Source of the DNA: Mycetocola zhadangensis
GTDB lineage: Bacteria; Actinomycetota; Actinomycetes; Actinomycetales; Microbacteriaceae
Reading direction: 5' to 3'
Length of the DNA stretch: 64,000 bases
NCBI RefSeq assembly: GCF_003668565.1
Contig: NZ_RCWJ01000002.1
Coordinates: forward strand, 620,001-684,000
The notes beneath the pieces were generated by a model. The model ran no database searches. It was not told where the DNA came from and saw only the letters and a list, made by a program, of their open reading frames with translations. A program made the translations under genes and the position numbers. This document shows, piece by piece, positions 16,577 through 25,413 of this stretch (position 1 is its first letter; the number at the start of each line of letters is the position of its first letter).

Positions 16577-18622
16577 TCAGACCGACGCGGGAACGCCCGC
16601 GTCGATTGTTGTGGCATCCGTTGTCGAAGTGTCGTCGGCAACCGGACGCCGCCGAACGAAGCGCTTCAGGAGCACGACGAGGGTCGCCGAGATGATCACG
16701 CCGACCAGGATGGCGACGATGAACATGAGGACGTTTCCGATGGCGAAGAACACGAAGATGCCGCCGTGGGGTGCCTGCGATGTGACGCCGGTACCCATGA
16801 CGATCGCACCGGTCACCGCGCTGCCGACGATGCCGGCGGGGATCACGCGCAGCGGGTCAGCTGCGGCGAACGGAATGGCACCCTCGGAGATGAACGCGGC
16901 TCCGAGCAGCCAGGCCGCCTTGCCGTTTTCACGCTCCGCTGCGCTGAACAGCTTGCGGTCGATGACCGTTGCGAGGGCGAGAGCGAGCGGCGGCACCATT
17001 CCGGCTGCCATGACCGTTGCCATGATGGCCCACGGTGCTTGGTTGTCGATCGACGCGGCACCGAGCCCTGCGACGGCGAAGGCATAGGCAACCTTGTTGA
17101 CCGGGCCGCCGAGGTCGATGGCCATCATCGTTCCGAGGATCACACCGAGCAGTATGGCCGATGCTCCCGTCAGCGAGGAAAGCCAGGTGCTGAGGCCAGT
17201 CATCAGGGCGGCGATGGGGCCGCCGAGTACGACGATCATGAGGCCGGAGGCGAAGATCGAACCGACAAGTGGAATGATCACGACGGGCATGAGGCCGCGC
17301 AGCCAGCGGGGGACGGTGAGTCGACCGATGGCCCACGCGATGAATCCGGCGAGGAGGCCACCGATGAGTCCACCGAGGAACCCGGCGTTCATGACGAGCG
17401 CGACGGCTCCTGCAGTGAATCCGACGGCGATGCCGGGGCGGTCGGCGATCGCGTAGGCGATGTAACCCGCCAGCGCCGGAACCAGGAAGGCCATCGAGGC
17501 CTTTCCGATGACGTAGGCGACAGCGCCGAGGTACTCGCCGAGTCCGCCGTCTGGGAGGTTGAGCAACGTGTTGTCCAGGACGATCTTGCCCGCGCTCTCG
17601 GTGATCTCGTACCCGGCGAGCAGGAAGCCGAGCGCGATCAGGAGACCACCACCGGCGACGAACGGAATCATGTAGCTGACACCGGTGAGCAGGTATCGCT
17701 TGAGCTTCTGGCCGAAGTGCTCGGAGCGGGCGTCTTCGGTTGCCGTCGCGTCGGCTGCACTGCCAGAGACATGACGGGCGTTCGGGTCGCTCGGCGCTGC
17801 CAGGGCCTCGGCGATCATCTTGTCCGGTTCATCAATCCCACGTTTCACCGGCGACTGAACGAGCGGCAGCCCGGCGAACCGGGCCTTGTCACGCACGTCG
17901 ACGTCGACGGCGAAGATCACGGCTGAGGCACTCGCGATGATCGCCGGGTCCAGCGGTGTGACACTCGACGAGCCCTGGGTCTCAACGTGCAGGTCGACCC
18001 CAGCGCGCTTCGCCGCGGCGACGAGTGAATCGGCGGCCATGTAGGTGTGCGCGATGCCGGTTGGGCAGGCGGTCACCGCAACGAGGACGGGCCGGTTGTT
18101 TTCCAGAGAAGCGGATGCTCCGGCGCCAGCGGCCGGTGTGGCCGCCGGTTCGGCGGCTGCCGCGGGTTGTGCCGGTGCAAGGGCGCCGTCTACCAGGTCA
18201 ACGATGGCCTGCGGTGTTGGAGCGTTCCGCAAGGCGTCGGTGAAGTCCTCACGGATGAGCGACCGGGCAAGGGTGGAAAGCAATTGCAGGTGGGCCTGGT
18301 CCGCGCCAGCCGGAGCGGCGATGAAGAAAATCAGGTCGGCGGGGCCGTCGTCCGAACCGAAGTCGACGCCGGGGTTCGGGCGCGCCATGGCCAGGGTGGG
18401 AACCGTGACGGCCTCTGAGCGGCAATGAGGAATGGCCAGACCGCCGGGAATACCGGTGTCCGTCTTCGACTCCCGGTCCCATGCGTCGGCGAACAGGGCG
18501 TCGACGTCGGTGGCTCGACCGTTGTTCACGACGAGTGTGGCGAGCGTGCGGATGACCGTTGCGCGGTCGGTTCCGAGATCCTGGTCGAGGACGACCAGTT
18601 CCGGGGTGATCAGTGATGTCAT
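16577..18622 (-). CDS. fruA: PTS fructose transporter subunit EIIABC
   Basis: A 681-residue fusion that imports fructose and phosphorylates it to fructose 1-phosphate. EIIA covers about residues 1-150 with phospho-His66 in GGLAIPHCRSE. An Ala/Pro linker follows, then EIIB at about 177-280 with phospho-Cys186 in VAVTACPTGIAHTYMAA. EIIC fills the rest, with some eight to ten membrane segments and the substrate loop region PHGGIFV. Domain order A-B-C is common in actinobacteria. It follows fruK by 54 nt and precedes ptsH. Regulation is expected through FruR. The stop lies 41 nt before the HPr start. Confidence 0.95.
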   Translation of the reverse strand: MTSLITPELVVLDQDLGTDRATVIRTLATLVVNNGRATDVDALFADAWDRESKTDTGIPGGLAIPHCRSEAVTVPTLAMARPNPGVDFGSDDGPADLIFFIAAPAGADQAHLQLLSTLARSLIREDFTDALRNAPTPQAIVDLVDGALAPAQPAAAAEPAATPAAGAGASASLENNRPVLVAVTACPTGIAHTYMAADSLVAAAKRAGVDLHVETQGSSSVTPLDPAIIASASAVIFAVDVDVRDKARFAGLPLVQSPVKRGIDEPDKMIAEALAAPSDPNARHVSGSAADATATEDARSEHFGQKLKRYLLTGVSYMIPFVAGGGLLIALGFLLAGYEITESAGKIVLDNTLLNLPDGGLGEYLGAVAYVIGKASMAFLVPALAGYIAYAIADRPGIAVGFTAGAVALVMNAGFLGGLIGGLLAGFIAWAIGRLTVPRWLRGLMPVVIIPLVGSIFASGLMIVVLGGPIAALMTGLSTWLSSLTGASAILLGVILGTMMAIDLGGPVNKVAYAFAVAGLGAASIDNQAPWAIMATVMAAGMVPPLALALATVIDRKLFSAAERENGKAAWLLGAAFISEGAIPFAAADPLRVIPAGIVGSAVTGAIVMGTGVTSQAPHGGIFVFFAIGNVLMFIVAILVGVIISATLVVLLKRFVRRRPVADDTSTTDATTIDAGVPASV

Positions 18623-18676
18623 GAACGAAACTCCTTCGTTGCGGTGGTGCAGGGGAAAGTTGTGGGTGGAGGGGCG

Positions 18677-19675
18677 TTACTCGGTGAGTACGCGGGGGGA
18701 GCGGGTGACGGCGATGGTGCCGGAATCCGCCTGTTCGAGTGTTGGAACACTGGAACCTGGAAGGGATGCGGCCGCGGCGCCGTGGGCGACGGCCTGGGCG
18801 AGGCAGCCGGCGGCATCGTCGCCTCGTTCGGACGCGAGCAGGAAGCCGGCGAGCGAGCAGTCGCCAGCGCCGACTGTGCTGCGCGCAACGATGCGGGGTG
18901 CGGCTGCGCGCAGCACCTCGGTGGGAGTAGCGAGCACAGCGCCGCGAGACCCCAGGGTGATCAGAGCGGCGCCGAGGCCGTGCTCGAGAACCTGATCCGC
19001 GATTGTGATAACCGTGTCGTCGTCGAAGCCGAGCGATTCAGGGTCGATGTCCGGGACGACGATGCCGAGCGATGAGGCCAGCTCGAACAGTTCCTCGGCA
19101 TTCGGTTTGATCAGGTCGACGTTCTGATCCGACGCGAGTAACGCGGCGAGTGGTTCGCCCGAGCTGTCGACGGCAATGCGGGGTGCGGCAAGCCCGTTGC
19201 GGTCAGCGGCACTCCGGACCTCGCGGACGATGCGGGCGTAGAAGTCCGTCGGGAGGCCTGGAGGTACGGATCCTGCGAGAACCAGCCACGTGGCATCCGC
19301 TGATCTCGAGACGATGAGGTCGAGGAGGGCCGTTGCGGTTTCGGGGGAGAGGGCTGCTCCCGGTTCGTTGAGCTTGGTGGTGGTTCCGCCCGGCTCGGTG
19401 ATCGTCGTGTTTGAGCGGATGGCGGCGGTGACGGGAACCGTTTCGGCCGGAATGCGGTCGGCGAGAAGCGCGAGAACCATGGGATCTGTCGCGGCACCGG
19501 GCAGGATCGCCAGGGTATAGACGCCAGCGGTGTGCAGGGCGCGTGAGACGTTGACGCCCTTGCCGCCTGGCTCCTGGATCGCGCGGGCAGCGCGCTGCAC
19601 CTGGCCACGCTCGAGTGGTGCATCGAGGTCGATTGTGCGGTCGAACGACGGGTTGAGGGTGACGGTGACAATCAT
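18677..19675 (-). CDS. fruK: 1-phosphofructokinase
   Basis: A 332-residue PfkB-family kinase converting fructose 1-phosphate to fructose 1,6-bisphosphate. It opens with MIVTVTLNPSFDRTIDL, the typical 1-phosphofructokinase start. The first PfkB signature is GGKGVNVSRALHTAG and the second is STVGAGDCSLAGFL, with the catalytic base Asp272. The ATG lies in an ATGA overlap with the fruR stop, so the two are translationally coupled. Product of FruA is its substrate, which fixes the role despite similarity to tagatose-6-phosphate kinases. Confidence 0.94.
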   Translation of the reverse strand: MIVTVTLNPSFDRTIDLDAPLERGQVQRAARAIQEPGGKGVNVSRALHTAGVYTLAILPGAATDPMVLALLADRIPAETVPVTAAIRSNTTITEPGGTTTKLNEPGAALSPETATALLDLIVSRSADATWLVLAGSVPPGLPTDFYARIVREVRSAADRNGLAAPRIAVDSSGEPLAALLASDQNVDLIKPNAEELFELASSLGIVVPDIDPESLGFDDDTVITIADQVLEHGLGAALITLGSRGAVLATPTEVLRAAAPRIVARSTVGAGDCSLAGFLLASERGDDAAGCLAQAVAHGAAAASLPGSSVPTLEQADSGTIAVTRSPRVLTE

Positions 19676-20457
19676 GCGACGATCACCTCGACCTCGTCGG
19701 CGTCGAGTGCCGCCGAGAGGGTGCCGATGGGGTCGGTGTCGGAGATGAGGGTGTCGAGTTCGTGCAGTTCGGCGAACCGGTACAGCGCTTCGTCGCCGAG
19801 TTTGGAGGAGTCAACGAGGGCGACAGTTCGGCGGGCTGAGCGCACCATGGCGGACTTGACCGATGCCTCACGCTCCTCGGGGGTGCTGAGGCCGAACTCG
19901 GCGGAGATGCCGTTTGCTCCGAGGAACGCGATGTCGGGGCGGAGGTGTGCGAGCTGCTCGATCGTGCTTCCACCGACAGCGGCGCTGGTGACTCCGCGGA
20001 CGCTGCCGCCGAGCAGGTGCAGGTCGATTGCCGGGTTGTGGTGAAGCAGGGCGGCGATCGGAACTGAGTTGGTAATCACCGTGAGGCTGGAGGTGCCGGC
20101 TCCGCGCCAGTCGGCGAGGAGTTCGGCGAGGGCTCCGGTTGTGGTTCCGGCGTCGAGCAGAATGGATCCGCGGAAGTCGTCGCCGAGGAGAGCGAAAGCG
20201 GCTCGGGCGATGGCGAGCTTCGCTTCGCGGGCCTGGCCGGTGCGGTCAGCAACCGTCGACTCGACGAGGCTGGTCTTGCCAGACGCGACGGCACCGCCGT
20301 GGACCCGGCGAAGCGCTCCCTGTCGTTCAAGGAGGTCCAAATCGCGGCGAACGGTTTCCGCGGTGACCGCGAGCGAGTCGGCGAGCTGGGTCACGGTGAC
20401 GCGGCCGCTCGATGAAAGCAGTTCGGCGATTCGCTCGTGGCGTTCGATGGCATACAT
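19672..20457 (-). CDS. fruR: DeoR/GlpR family transcriptional regulator
   Basis: A 261-residue regulator with an N-terminal winged helix (ERHERIAELLSSSGRVTVTQLADSL then VTAETVRRDLDLLERQGALRRVHGG), the DeoR signature, and a C-terminal sugar-phosphate-binding domain (LDAGTTTGALAELL, GGSV, TNSVPIAALL). It is the first gene of the fructose operon, so it most likely represses the operon and is released by fructose 1-phosphate or fructose 1,6-bisphosphate, as shown for FruR in corynebacteria. The upstream gap to about 20580 is AT-rich compared with the rest and should hold the promoter. TGTGG at 20555-20559 and CCACA at 20574-20578 form a possible operator, weakly supported. Confidence 0.9.
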   Translation of the reverse strand: MYAIERHERIAELLSSSGRVTVTQLADSLAVTAETVRRDLDLLERQGALRRVHGGAVASGKTSLVESTVADRTGQAREAKLAIARAAFALLGDDFRGSILLDAGTTTGALAELLADWRGAGTSSLTVITNSVPIAALLHHNPAIDLHLLGGSVRGVTSAAVGGSTIEQLAHLRPDIAFLGANGISAEFGLSTPEEREASVKSAMVRSARRTVALVDSSKLGDEALYRFAELHELDTLISDTDPIGTLSAALDADEVEVIVA

Positions 20458-20579
20458 GTCGACGCTGACCCTTCGGACTTCTCTGAACCGGAATTCGCTC
20501 GCCGTTTTGGAAACCGGAGCGGAATCTTTGTTTCAGTGACTTTATGCCCGTTTGTGTGGGAAAGCAAGAAAAACCACAG

Positions 20580-20621
20580 AAAAACAAAACTCCCGCTCTC
20601 GAACTGCGTCGAGAGCGGGAG
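20580..20621 (-). terminator. Rho-independent terminator of xthA
   Basis: Thirteen-bp perfect stem, arms 20590-20602 and 20609-20621, with a 6-nt loop. On the minus strand it is followed by GTTTTGTTTTT, a classical U tract. It starts 22 nt past the exonuclease stop and insulates it from the fruR promoter. Confidence 0.92.
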
Positions 20622-20643
20622 CCGTGTTAGCGGTGCAGCCTGG

Positions 20644-21483
20644 TTAGAAGATCATGGGCCGATCATCGTCGTCTTCTGTCGGCAGATCCAGTTCGACCAT
20701 CACCGGAACGTGGTCGCTCGGTGCCTCACCCTTTCGCTCGTTACGGTGGATGGATGCGCCGGTCACGAGGCCGGCGAAGTCCGGCGAGCCGAGGATGAAG
20801 TCGATCCGCATGCCCTCGTTGCGCGGGAATTTGAGCTGTTTGTAGTCCCAGTAGGTGAAGCCTTCAGGCACGATAGGCCGTACAACGTCGGTGAGGCCGA
20901 TCTCGCCGAATGCCGCGATGGCCGCGCGCTCGGGTGGCGAGATGTGGGTGGACAGGCCCTGGACGAGGTTGGGGTCGCCCATGTCGGAGTCGAGGGGTGC
21001 GACGTTGAAGTCGCCCATCAGGGCGAGCGGGGCGCCGGGGTTCGCCGAGAGCCAGGCACCGGTGTCTTCTTTCAGCTTCGCCAGCCAGTCGAGCTTGTAG
21101 ACATAGTGCGGGTCGTCGAGTGAGCGGCCATTGGGCACGTACAGGCTCCACAGGCGAACACCGTTGATGGTCGCCCCCAGAGCGCGTGCTTCCTTGGGCA
21201 GGTCTGGTCCTTCTTCACCCTTCAGGAAGCCGGGCATTCCCTCGAAGGAGGTCGTGACATCCTCAATCGGAAGACGGCTGGCAATGGCAACACCGTTCCA
21301 CTGGTTGAGCCCGTGAATCGCGACCTCATAGCCCGCCGCTTCGAATTGTTCGAGCGGGAACTGGTCTGGTCGGCACTTGATCTCCTGCATGGCGAGCACA
21401 TCGACGTCTTCACGCACCATCCAATCGACGGTGCGTACGACGCGGGCTCGAATGGAGTTGACGTTCCAGGTGGCGATTCGCAT
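20644..21483 (-). CDS. xthA: Exodeoxyribonuclease III
   Basis: A 279-residue Mg2+-dependent AP endonuclease and 3'-5' exonuclease for base-excision repair. Signatures of the exonuclease-endonuclease-phosphatase fold are RIATWNVNSIRARV with the metal Asn, MQEIKC with the metal Glu, LMGDFNVAP with the catalytic Asp-x-Asn, RIDFILGSP, and the C-terminal SDHVPVMVELD with Asp-His. Length agrees with the family. Start is the ATG at 21481-21483. Divergent from the LLM dehydrogenase gene with only 51 nt between the starts, so the two promoters overlap or one transcript is leaderless. Confidence 0.95.
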   Translation of the reverse strand: MRIATWNVNSIRARVVRTVDWMVREDVDVLAMQEIKCRPDQFPLEQFEAAGYEVAIHGLNQWNGVAIASRLPIEDVTTSFEGMPGFLKGEEGPDLPKEARALGATINGVRLWSLYVPNGRSLDDPHYVYKLDWLAKLKEDTGAWLSANPGAPLALMGDFNVAPLDSDMGDPNLVQGLSTHISPPERAAIAAFGEIGLTDVVRPIVPEGFTYWDYKQLKFPRNEGMRIDFILGSPDFAGLVTGASIHRNERKGEAPSDHVPVMVELDLPTEDDDDRPMIF

Positions 21484-21534
21484 GGTTCAACGCTAGCCGA
21501 GACCACGGACCCTTCCGTGCGCCAAGATGGGGGA

Positions 21535-22536
21535 ATGGCTTCCCTTTCTGTCGGCTACTCGGCGATGCTCGAACAGTTCGCCCCACAGGAAGCTGTCGCG
21601 CTCAGCGCGTTCGCCGAGGAGAACGGGTTCGACGGGGTCATGGCCGCCGACCATTTTCAGCCGTGGGTTCCGCAGCAGGGCGAGTCGTCGTTCGTCTGGG
21701 CCGTGCTTGCGGCCCTTGGGGAGCGAACCAACGGGAATTTCGGACCAGGCGTCACCGCGCCAACTTTTCGGTGGCACCCCGCGATGGTTGCGCAGGCGTC
21801 CGCGACGCTCGGCGCGATGTATCCGGGCAGGCACTGGCTCGGCCTGGGTTCGGGTGAGGCGCTCAACGAGCACATCGTCGGCCAGTATTGGCCCGAGGCG
21901 CACGAGCGGATCAGCCGGATGTTCGAGGCCGTTGACATCATCAAGAAACTCTTCGCCGCGTCCCTGGCCGGCCGGGACGTCAAACACGCGGGTCCGTTTT
22001 ACAAGCTGGAGTCCACCCGGTTGTGGACGATGCCGGCCGTCGCGCCGGAGATCCTCATTGCAACGTCAGGCCCGGTGACCGCGAAACGGGCGGGCAAAAC
22101 CGCGGACGGACTAATCACCGTTGAGGCTCCGCGCGAGAAGGTTGCGATGCTGTTGTCGCGGTTCGACGAGGGAGCGCGGTCGGTCGGTCGCGACCCGGCC
22201 GCGATGACCAAGGTGCTCCAGTTGCACCTGTCCTGGGCGCCGACCGACGAGGAAGCACGGCGCAACGCCGTCTTGGAATGGCCGAACGGAGGCATGCGGT
22301 TTCCCAAGTCGGACATTCGCTCACCGTTCGAGTTCGAACAGATGGCGCGCATGGTCCGCCCGGAAGACTTCGACGGACGGATGGCCATCTCGTCCGACCC
22401 CGACGTGCACCGTCGGCACATCCAGTCGTTTGCTGACCTCGGTTTCGACCGGATCTACCTCCACAACGTCGGCCGCAACCAGCGGGAGTGGATCGAAACC
22501 TTCGGCCGCGACGTTCTTCCAAAACTTCACCGATAG
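21535..22536 (+). CDS. F420-dependent LLM oxidoreductase, glucose-6-phosphate dehydrogenase-like
   Basis: A 333-residue luciferase-like enzyme close to F420-dependent glucose-6-phosphate dehydrogenases (TIGR03557-like). The N-terminal part has [14 protein letters not shown] and [18 protein letters not shown], as in Fgd proteins, where the His-Phe region contacts F420. [11 protein letters not shown] and [19 protein letters not shown] are family landmarks in the middle. It should reduce F420 to F420H2 with a sugar phosphate or similar donor, but the substrate is not proven. Start ATG 21535 follows GGGGGA; earlier codons in this frame overlap xthA. cofE starts 8 nt downstream, so they form an operon that both uses and completes F420. 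Confidence 0.87.
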   Translation: MASLSVGYSAMLEQFAPQEAVALSAFAEENGFDGVMAADHFQPWVPQQGESSFVWAVLAALGERTNGNFGPGVTAPTFRWHPAMVAQASATLGAMYPGRHWLGLGSGEALNEHIVGQYWPEAHERISRMFEAVDIIKKLFAASLAGRDVKHAGPFYKLESTRLWTMPAVAPEILIATSGPVTAKRAGKTADGLITVEAPREKVAMLLSRFDEGARSVGRDPAAMTKVLQLHLSWAPTDEEARRNAVLEWPNGGMRFPKSDIRSPFEFEQMARMVRPEDFDGRMAISSDPDVHRRHIQSFADLGFDRIYLHNVGRNQREWIETFGRDVLPKLHR

Positions 22537-22544
22537 GCGGCAAT

Positions 22545-23390
22545 GTGCTGACAGTATTTGGGCTCGACGGTATCGGTGAGGTCACCGAGGGTGACGACCT
22601 CGGCGCGCTCGTGGCCGCCGCGGCTGAAGGGCAGCTCGAAGACGGCGACATCCTCCTCGTGACGTCGAAAATCGTGTCCAAGGCAGAAGGGCGGATGCGC
22701 CTGGCCGCAGATCGCGAGCAGGCAATCACCGACGAGACGGTCCGGGTGGTGGCACGACGGGAACACCCGAACGGCGTCACGCGCATCGTCGAGAATCGGC
22801 TCGGTCTGGTGATGGCCGCCGCGGGCGTCGACGCGAGCAACACCCCGGACGGCACGATCCTGCTGTTGCCTGTCGACCCTGACGAATCGGCGCGCCACCT
22901 GCGTTCAGAGCTGCGCACCCGATTGGGCGTCGACGTGGGTGTGATCATCACGGACACGGTGGGGCGCCCGTGGCGCGAGGGTCAGACCGATATGGCGATC
23001 GGCGCTGCCGGCATTCGTGTTGTTGATGACCTTCGTGGGCAGACGGATGCCACAGGTCGCCTGCTCACCGTCACAGCTGCAGCGGTTGCTGACGAGCTCG
23101 CCGCTGCCGGCGACCTGGTGAAGGGCAAGACGAGTGGTCGCCCGGTAGCAGTCGCCCGGGGTCTGCCGCACTTCGTCACCGAGGAGGACGGGCCAGGCGC
23201 TCGGGCACTGGTTCGCGATGCTGAACGGGACATGTTCCGTTTAGGCAGCGACGAGGCCTACGCGGCCGGGTATGCGGCTGGCGTGGCCTCTCGCACCGAA
23301 GCGGCCTCTCGCACCGAAGCCTCTCGCACCGAAGCCTCTCGCACCGAAGCCTCGCGCACCGAAGCCTCGCGCACCGAAGCCTCGGGCTGA
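22545..23390 (+). CDS. cofE: Coenzyme F420-0:L-glutamate ligase with repetitive C-terminus
   Basis: A 281-residue GTP-dependent ligase adding glutamates to F420-0. Family blocks are present: [38 protein letters not shown] (metal and GTP region) and [15 protein letters not shown]. Unlike mycobacterial FbiB it lacks the C-terminal nitroreductase domain. Instead, from about residue 248, it carries six copies of a pentapeptide ASRTE encoded by 15-nt direct repeats. The start GTG 22545 has AGGCGG upstream; the ATG two bases earlier is out of frame. Operon with the F420-dependent dehydrogenase and convergent with the ABC cassette proposed to import F420-0, which would supply its substrate. Confidence 0.9.
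   Translation: MLTVFGLDGIGEVTEGDDLGALVAAAAEGQLEDGDILLVTSKIVSKAEGRMRLAADREQAITDETVRVVARREHPNGVTRIVENRLGLVMAAAGVDASNTPDGTILLLPVDPDESARHLRSELRTRLGVDVGVIITDTVGRPWREGQTDMAIGAAGIRVVDDLRGQTDATGRLLTVTAAAVADELAAAGDLVKGKTSGRPVAVARGLPHFVTEEDGPGARALVRDAERDMFRLGSDEAYAAGYAAGVASRTEAASRTEASRTEASRTEASRTEASRTEASG
23286..23378 (+). repeat. 15-nt tandem repeat inside the 3' end of cofE
   Basis: Six units of GCCTCTCGCACCGAA or its GCCTCGCGCACCGAA variant at 23286, 23304, 23319, 23334, 23349 and 23364. One extra GCG codon sits between units 1 and 2. Each unit encodes Ala-Ser-Arg-Thr-Glu. The identical copies suggest recent slippage expansion. Confidence 0.95.
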
Positions 23391-23506
23391 ACCGCCTGAC
23401 GACGGCAAAACAGGAAATGGCGGCCAAATCAGGACACTTGTCGTGAAAACCTCCTGATATGGCGTCTATCTCCTGAGTAGGACGCGGCATCCGTTGCCCG
23501 AGCGGA

Positions 23507-24328
23507 TCACGTCGTGTCGAACGCGATGAGCGGACGCCCGGTGCGCGGGTGGGTGAGCACGTCGGCGCGAACGCCGTACACGTCGCCGATGAGTTCGGAG
23601 GTGAGAACGGATGCCACGTTGCCGGCGGCGATCACGCGCCCGGCACTCAGCACAATCACCGAGTCCGCGTACGCCGCGGCGATGTTGAGGTCATGAAGCG
23701 CCGCGATGGCAGTGATCCCGGCAGCGGTTTGCGCCCTGACCAGTGACAGCAGGCTCAGCTGAGCCCGCACGTCGAGGTGGTTGGTCGGCTCATCGAGGAG
23801 CAGCAGGCGCGGTTGCTGCGCGAGCGCACGAGCGAGGTGCACGCGTTGGCGTTCCCCACCCGAGAGTGTGTCGAACGAGCGCTCCGCGAACGGGCTCATG
23901 CCGACGGCGGCGAGGGCATCGGCGACGATTCGCCGGTCGGTCTCACCCTCCGATGCGAAGCGACCGATGTGCGGGGTGCGCCCGAGCATCACCACGTCGG
24001 TTACAGCCAGACCGGTGTCTCCATCACCGTGTTGCTCGCTCAGCGCAACGATCCGGGCCCGATCGCGGCGGCGGAGCTCAAGCAGGTCGGAGCCGTCAAA
24101 CAGCACGGCGCCGCTCTCGGCCGGCAGTGTTCCGACGAGCAGGTGCAGCAGGGTCGACTTGCCGGCTCCGTTCGGCCCAATGACGGCACCGAACGAGCCG
24201 ACCGGAACGGAAACGTCTACGCCGTCGATGACGAGTTTGCCGTCGCGGCGGAAGGACAACCGACTGGCGGCCAATGCGGAAGCGTTGGCGACAGCATCCG
24301 TTGTCGTATTGGTGGTCAGATCTGTCAC
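23507..24328 (-). CDS. ABC transporter ATP-binding protein, proposed F420-0 importer
   Basis: A 273-residue FecE/BtuD-type ATPase: Walker A GPNGAGKSTLLH, signature LSGGERQRVHLARAL, Walker B LLLDEPTNHLD and switch His in ALHDLNIAAAYAD. By family alone it would be called an iron-siderophore or cobalamin ATPase. Its three-gene cassette next to cofE and an F420-dependent dehydrogenase matches the arrangement for which a TIGRFAM rule (TIGR03868/TIGR03869/TIGR03873) proposes F420-0 import. Its ATG overlaps the permease stop by 4 nt. Converges with cofE; the 116-nt gap holds no convincing terminator. Confidence 0.85.
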   Translation of the reverse strand: MTDLTTNTTTDAVANASALAASRLSFRRDGKLVIDGVDVSVPVGSFGAVIGPNGAGKSTLLHLLVGTLPAESGAVLFDGSDLLELRRRDRARIVALSEQHGDGDTGLAVTDVVMLGRTPHIGRFASEGETDRRIVADALAAVGMSPFAERSFDTLSGGERQRVHLARALAQQPRLLLLDEPTNHLDVRAQLSLLSLVRAQTAAGITAIAALHDLNIAAAYADSVIVLSAGRVIAAGNVASVLTSELIGDVYGVRADVLTHPRTGRPLIAFDTT

Positions 24329-25413
24329 GAGATCCTCCGGGATTTGAGGAGCAGAAGCGCGAAGACCGGGGCACCGACGACCGCGGTGAGAATGCCGACG
24401 GGCAACTCGCGTGGGTCGAACAGGGTGCGGGCGCCGGTGTCGATCCAGACCAGAAAGATCGCGCCGGCCAGGGCGGAGAGCGGCAGCACAACGCGGTTGC
24501 GTTGCCCGGCGACGAGTCGGACGGCGTGGGGCAGGATGAGGCCGACGAAGCCGATCGATCCGGAGACGGAGACCATGGCGCCGGTGAGCAGCGCTGTTGC
24601 GGTGAGCAGGATCCAGCGGGTGAGGTTCACGCCGATGCCGAGAGCGGACGCCGCCGTGTCACCGAATGCGAAGGCGTCGAGGGTGCGGCCGGTGAGCATG
24701 AGCGGGATGCCGACGATCACGAGGGCCCCGATACCGATTGCCACGGCGGGCCAGCGGGCGCCGCTGAGCGAGCCGAGCAGCCAGCTCAGGATTTCGCGGT
24801 AGGTGTCCCCAGTGGCCGACCAGAAAATGATGAGGCTGGTCAGGGCGCCGAAGAAACTCGACACGGCCAGTCCGGCAAGCACGGTGCGGGTGGGGGTGAG
24901 CGAGCCGGCCGCTCCGGCGAGGCCGAGAGTGGCGACGAGGGCGAGGATCGCTCCGGCGAAGGCAGCGACCGGGAGCACAACGCCGAGGCCGAGCAGGATG
25001 ACGGCCACGGCGCCGAGCGATGCGCCCGAAGACAAGCCGAGGAGGTACGGGTCGGCGAGTGGGTTGCGGGTGATCGCCTGCATCACCGTTCCAGAGAGCG
25101 CGAGGCCGGCGCCGACCGCCGCTGCCGTGAGCACGCGGGGCATGCGCAGTTCCCAGACGATGCCGTCGCGGAGGGGCGAGAGCGCTTCGCCGCCGAGGGC
25201 GGTCGGCGAGAAGCCGAGGTGGCCGAGGATGGACCCCCACACCTCGGTCGGGCGGATGTCTGCCGGGCCAAATGTGACGGCGAGAACGAGCGATGCAAGA
25301 AGCATGACCGAGAGCCCGACCACCCAGACGGATGTGGGCACGCCGCGCGCCGACCTGCGGCGGGGAGGAGCAGTCCCTGCCGTCGGCACGTCGATCGCGG
25401 TCGTTCCGGTCAC
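24325..25413 (-). CDS. FecCD-type ABC permease, proposed F420-0 importer
   Basis: A 362-residue permease with about nine to ten membrane segments. FecCD marks include WELRMPRVLTAAAVGAGLALSGTVMQAITRNPLADPYLLGLSSGASLGA near the N-terminal third and GFVGLILPHAVRLVAG with the coupling region, ending in ARTLFDPRELPVGILTAVVGAPVFALLL. The start used is the GTG at 25411-25413, in a GTGA overlap with the lipoprotein stop; the longer frame to 25935 is a shadow. It is the middle gene of the cassette. Substrate inferred as F420-0 from gene context; a corrin or siderophore is the alternative. Confidence 0.87.
   Translation of the reverse strand: MTGTTAIDVPTAGTAPPRRRSARGVPTSVWVVGLSVMLLASLVLAVTFGPADIRPTEVWGSILGHLGFSPTALGGEALSPLRDGIVWELRMPRVLTAAAVGAGLALSGTVMQAITRNPLADPYLLGLSSGASLGAVAVILLGLGVVLPVAAFAGAILALVATLGLAGAAGSLTPTRTVLAGLAVSSFFGALTSLIIFWSATGDTYREILSWLLGSLSGARWPAVAIGIGALVIVGIPLMLTGRTLDAFAFGDTAASALGIGVNLTRWILLTATALLTGAMVSVSGSIGFVGLILPHAVRLVAGQRNRVVLPLSALAGAIFLVWIDTGARTLFDPRELPVGILTAVVGAPVFALLLLKSRRIS

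Noticed and set aside
16766-17926. Rightward 386-codon frame opposite fruA
   Set aside because: Shadow of the EIIABC gene; composition is Arg/Glu/Gly-rich and it has no start signal.
23286-23390. Possible CRISPR-like direct repeats
   Set aside because: Units are contiguous without spacers and in frame within cofE; no cas gene nearby.
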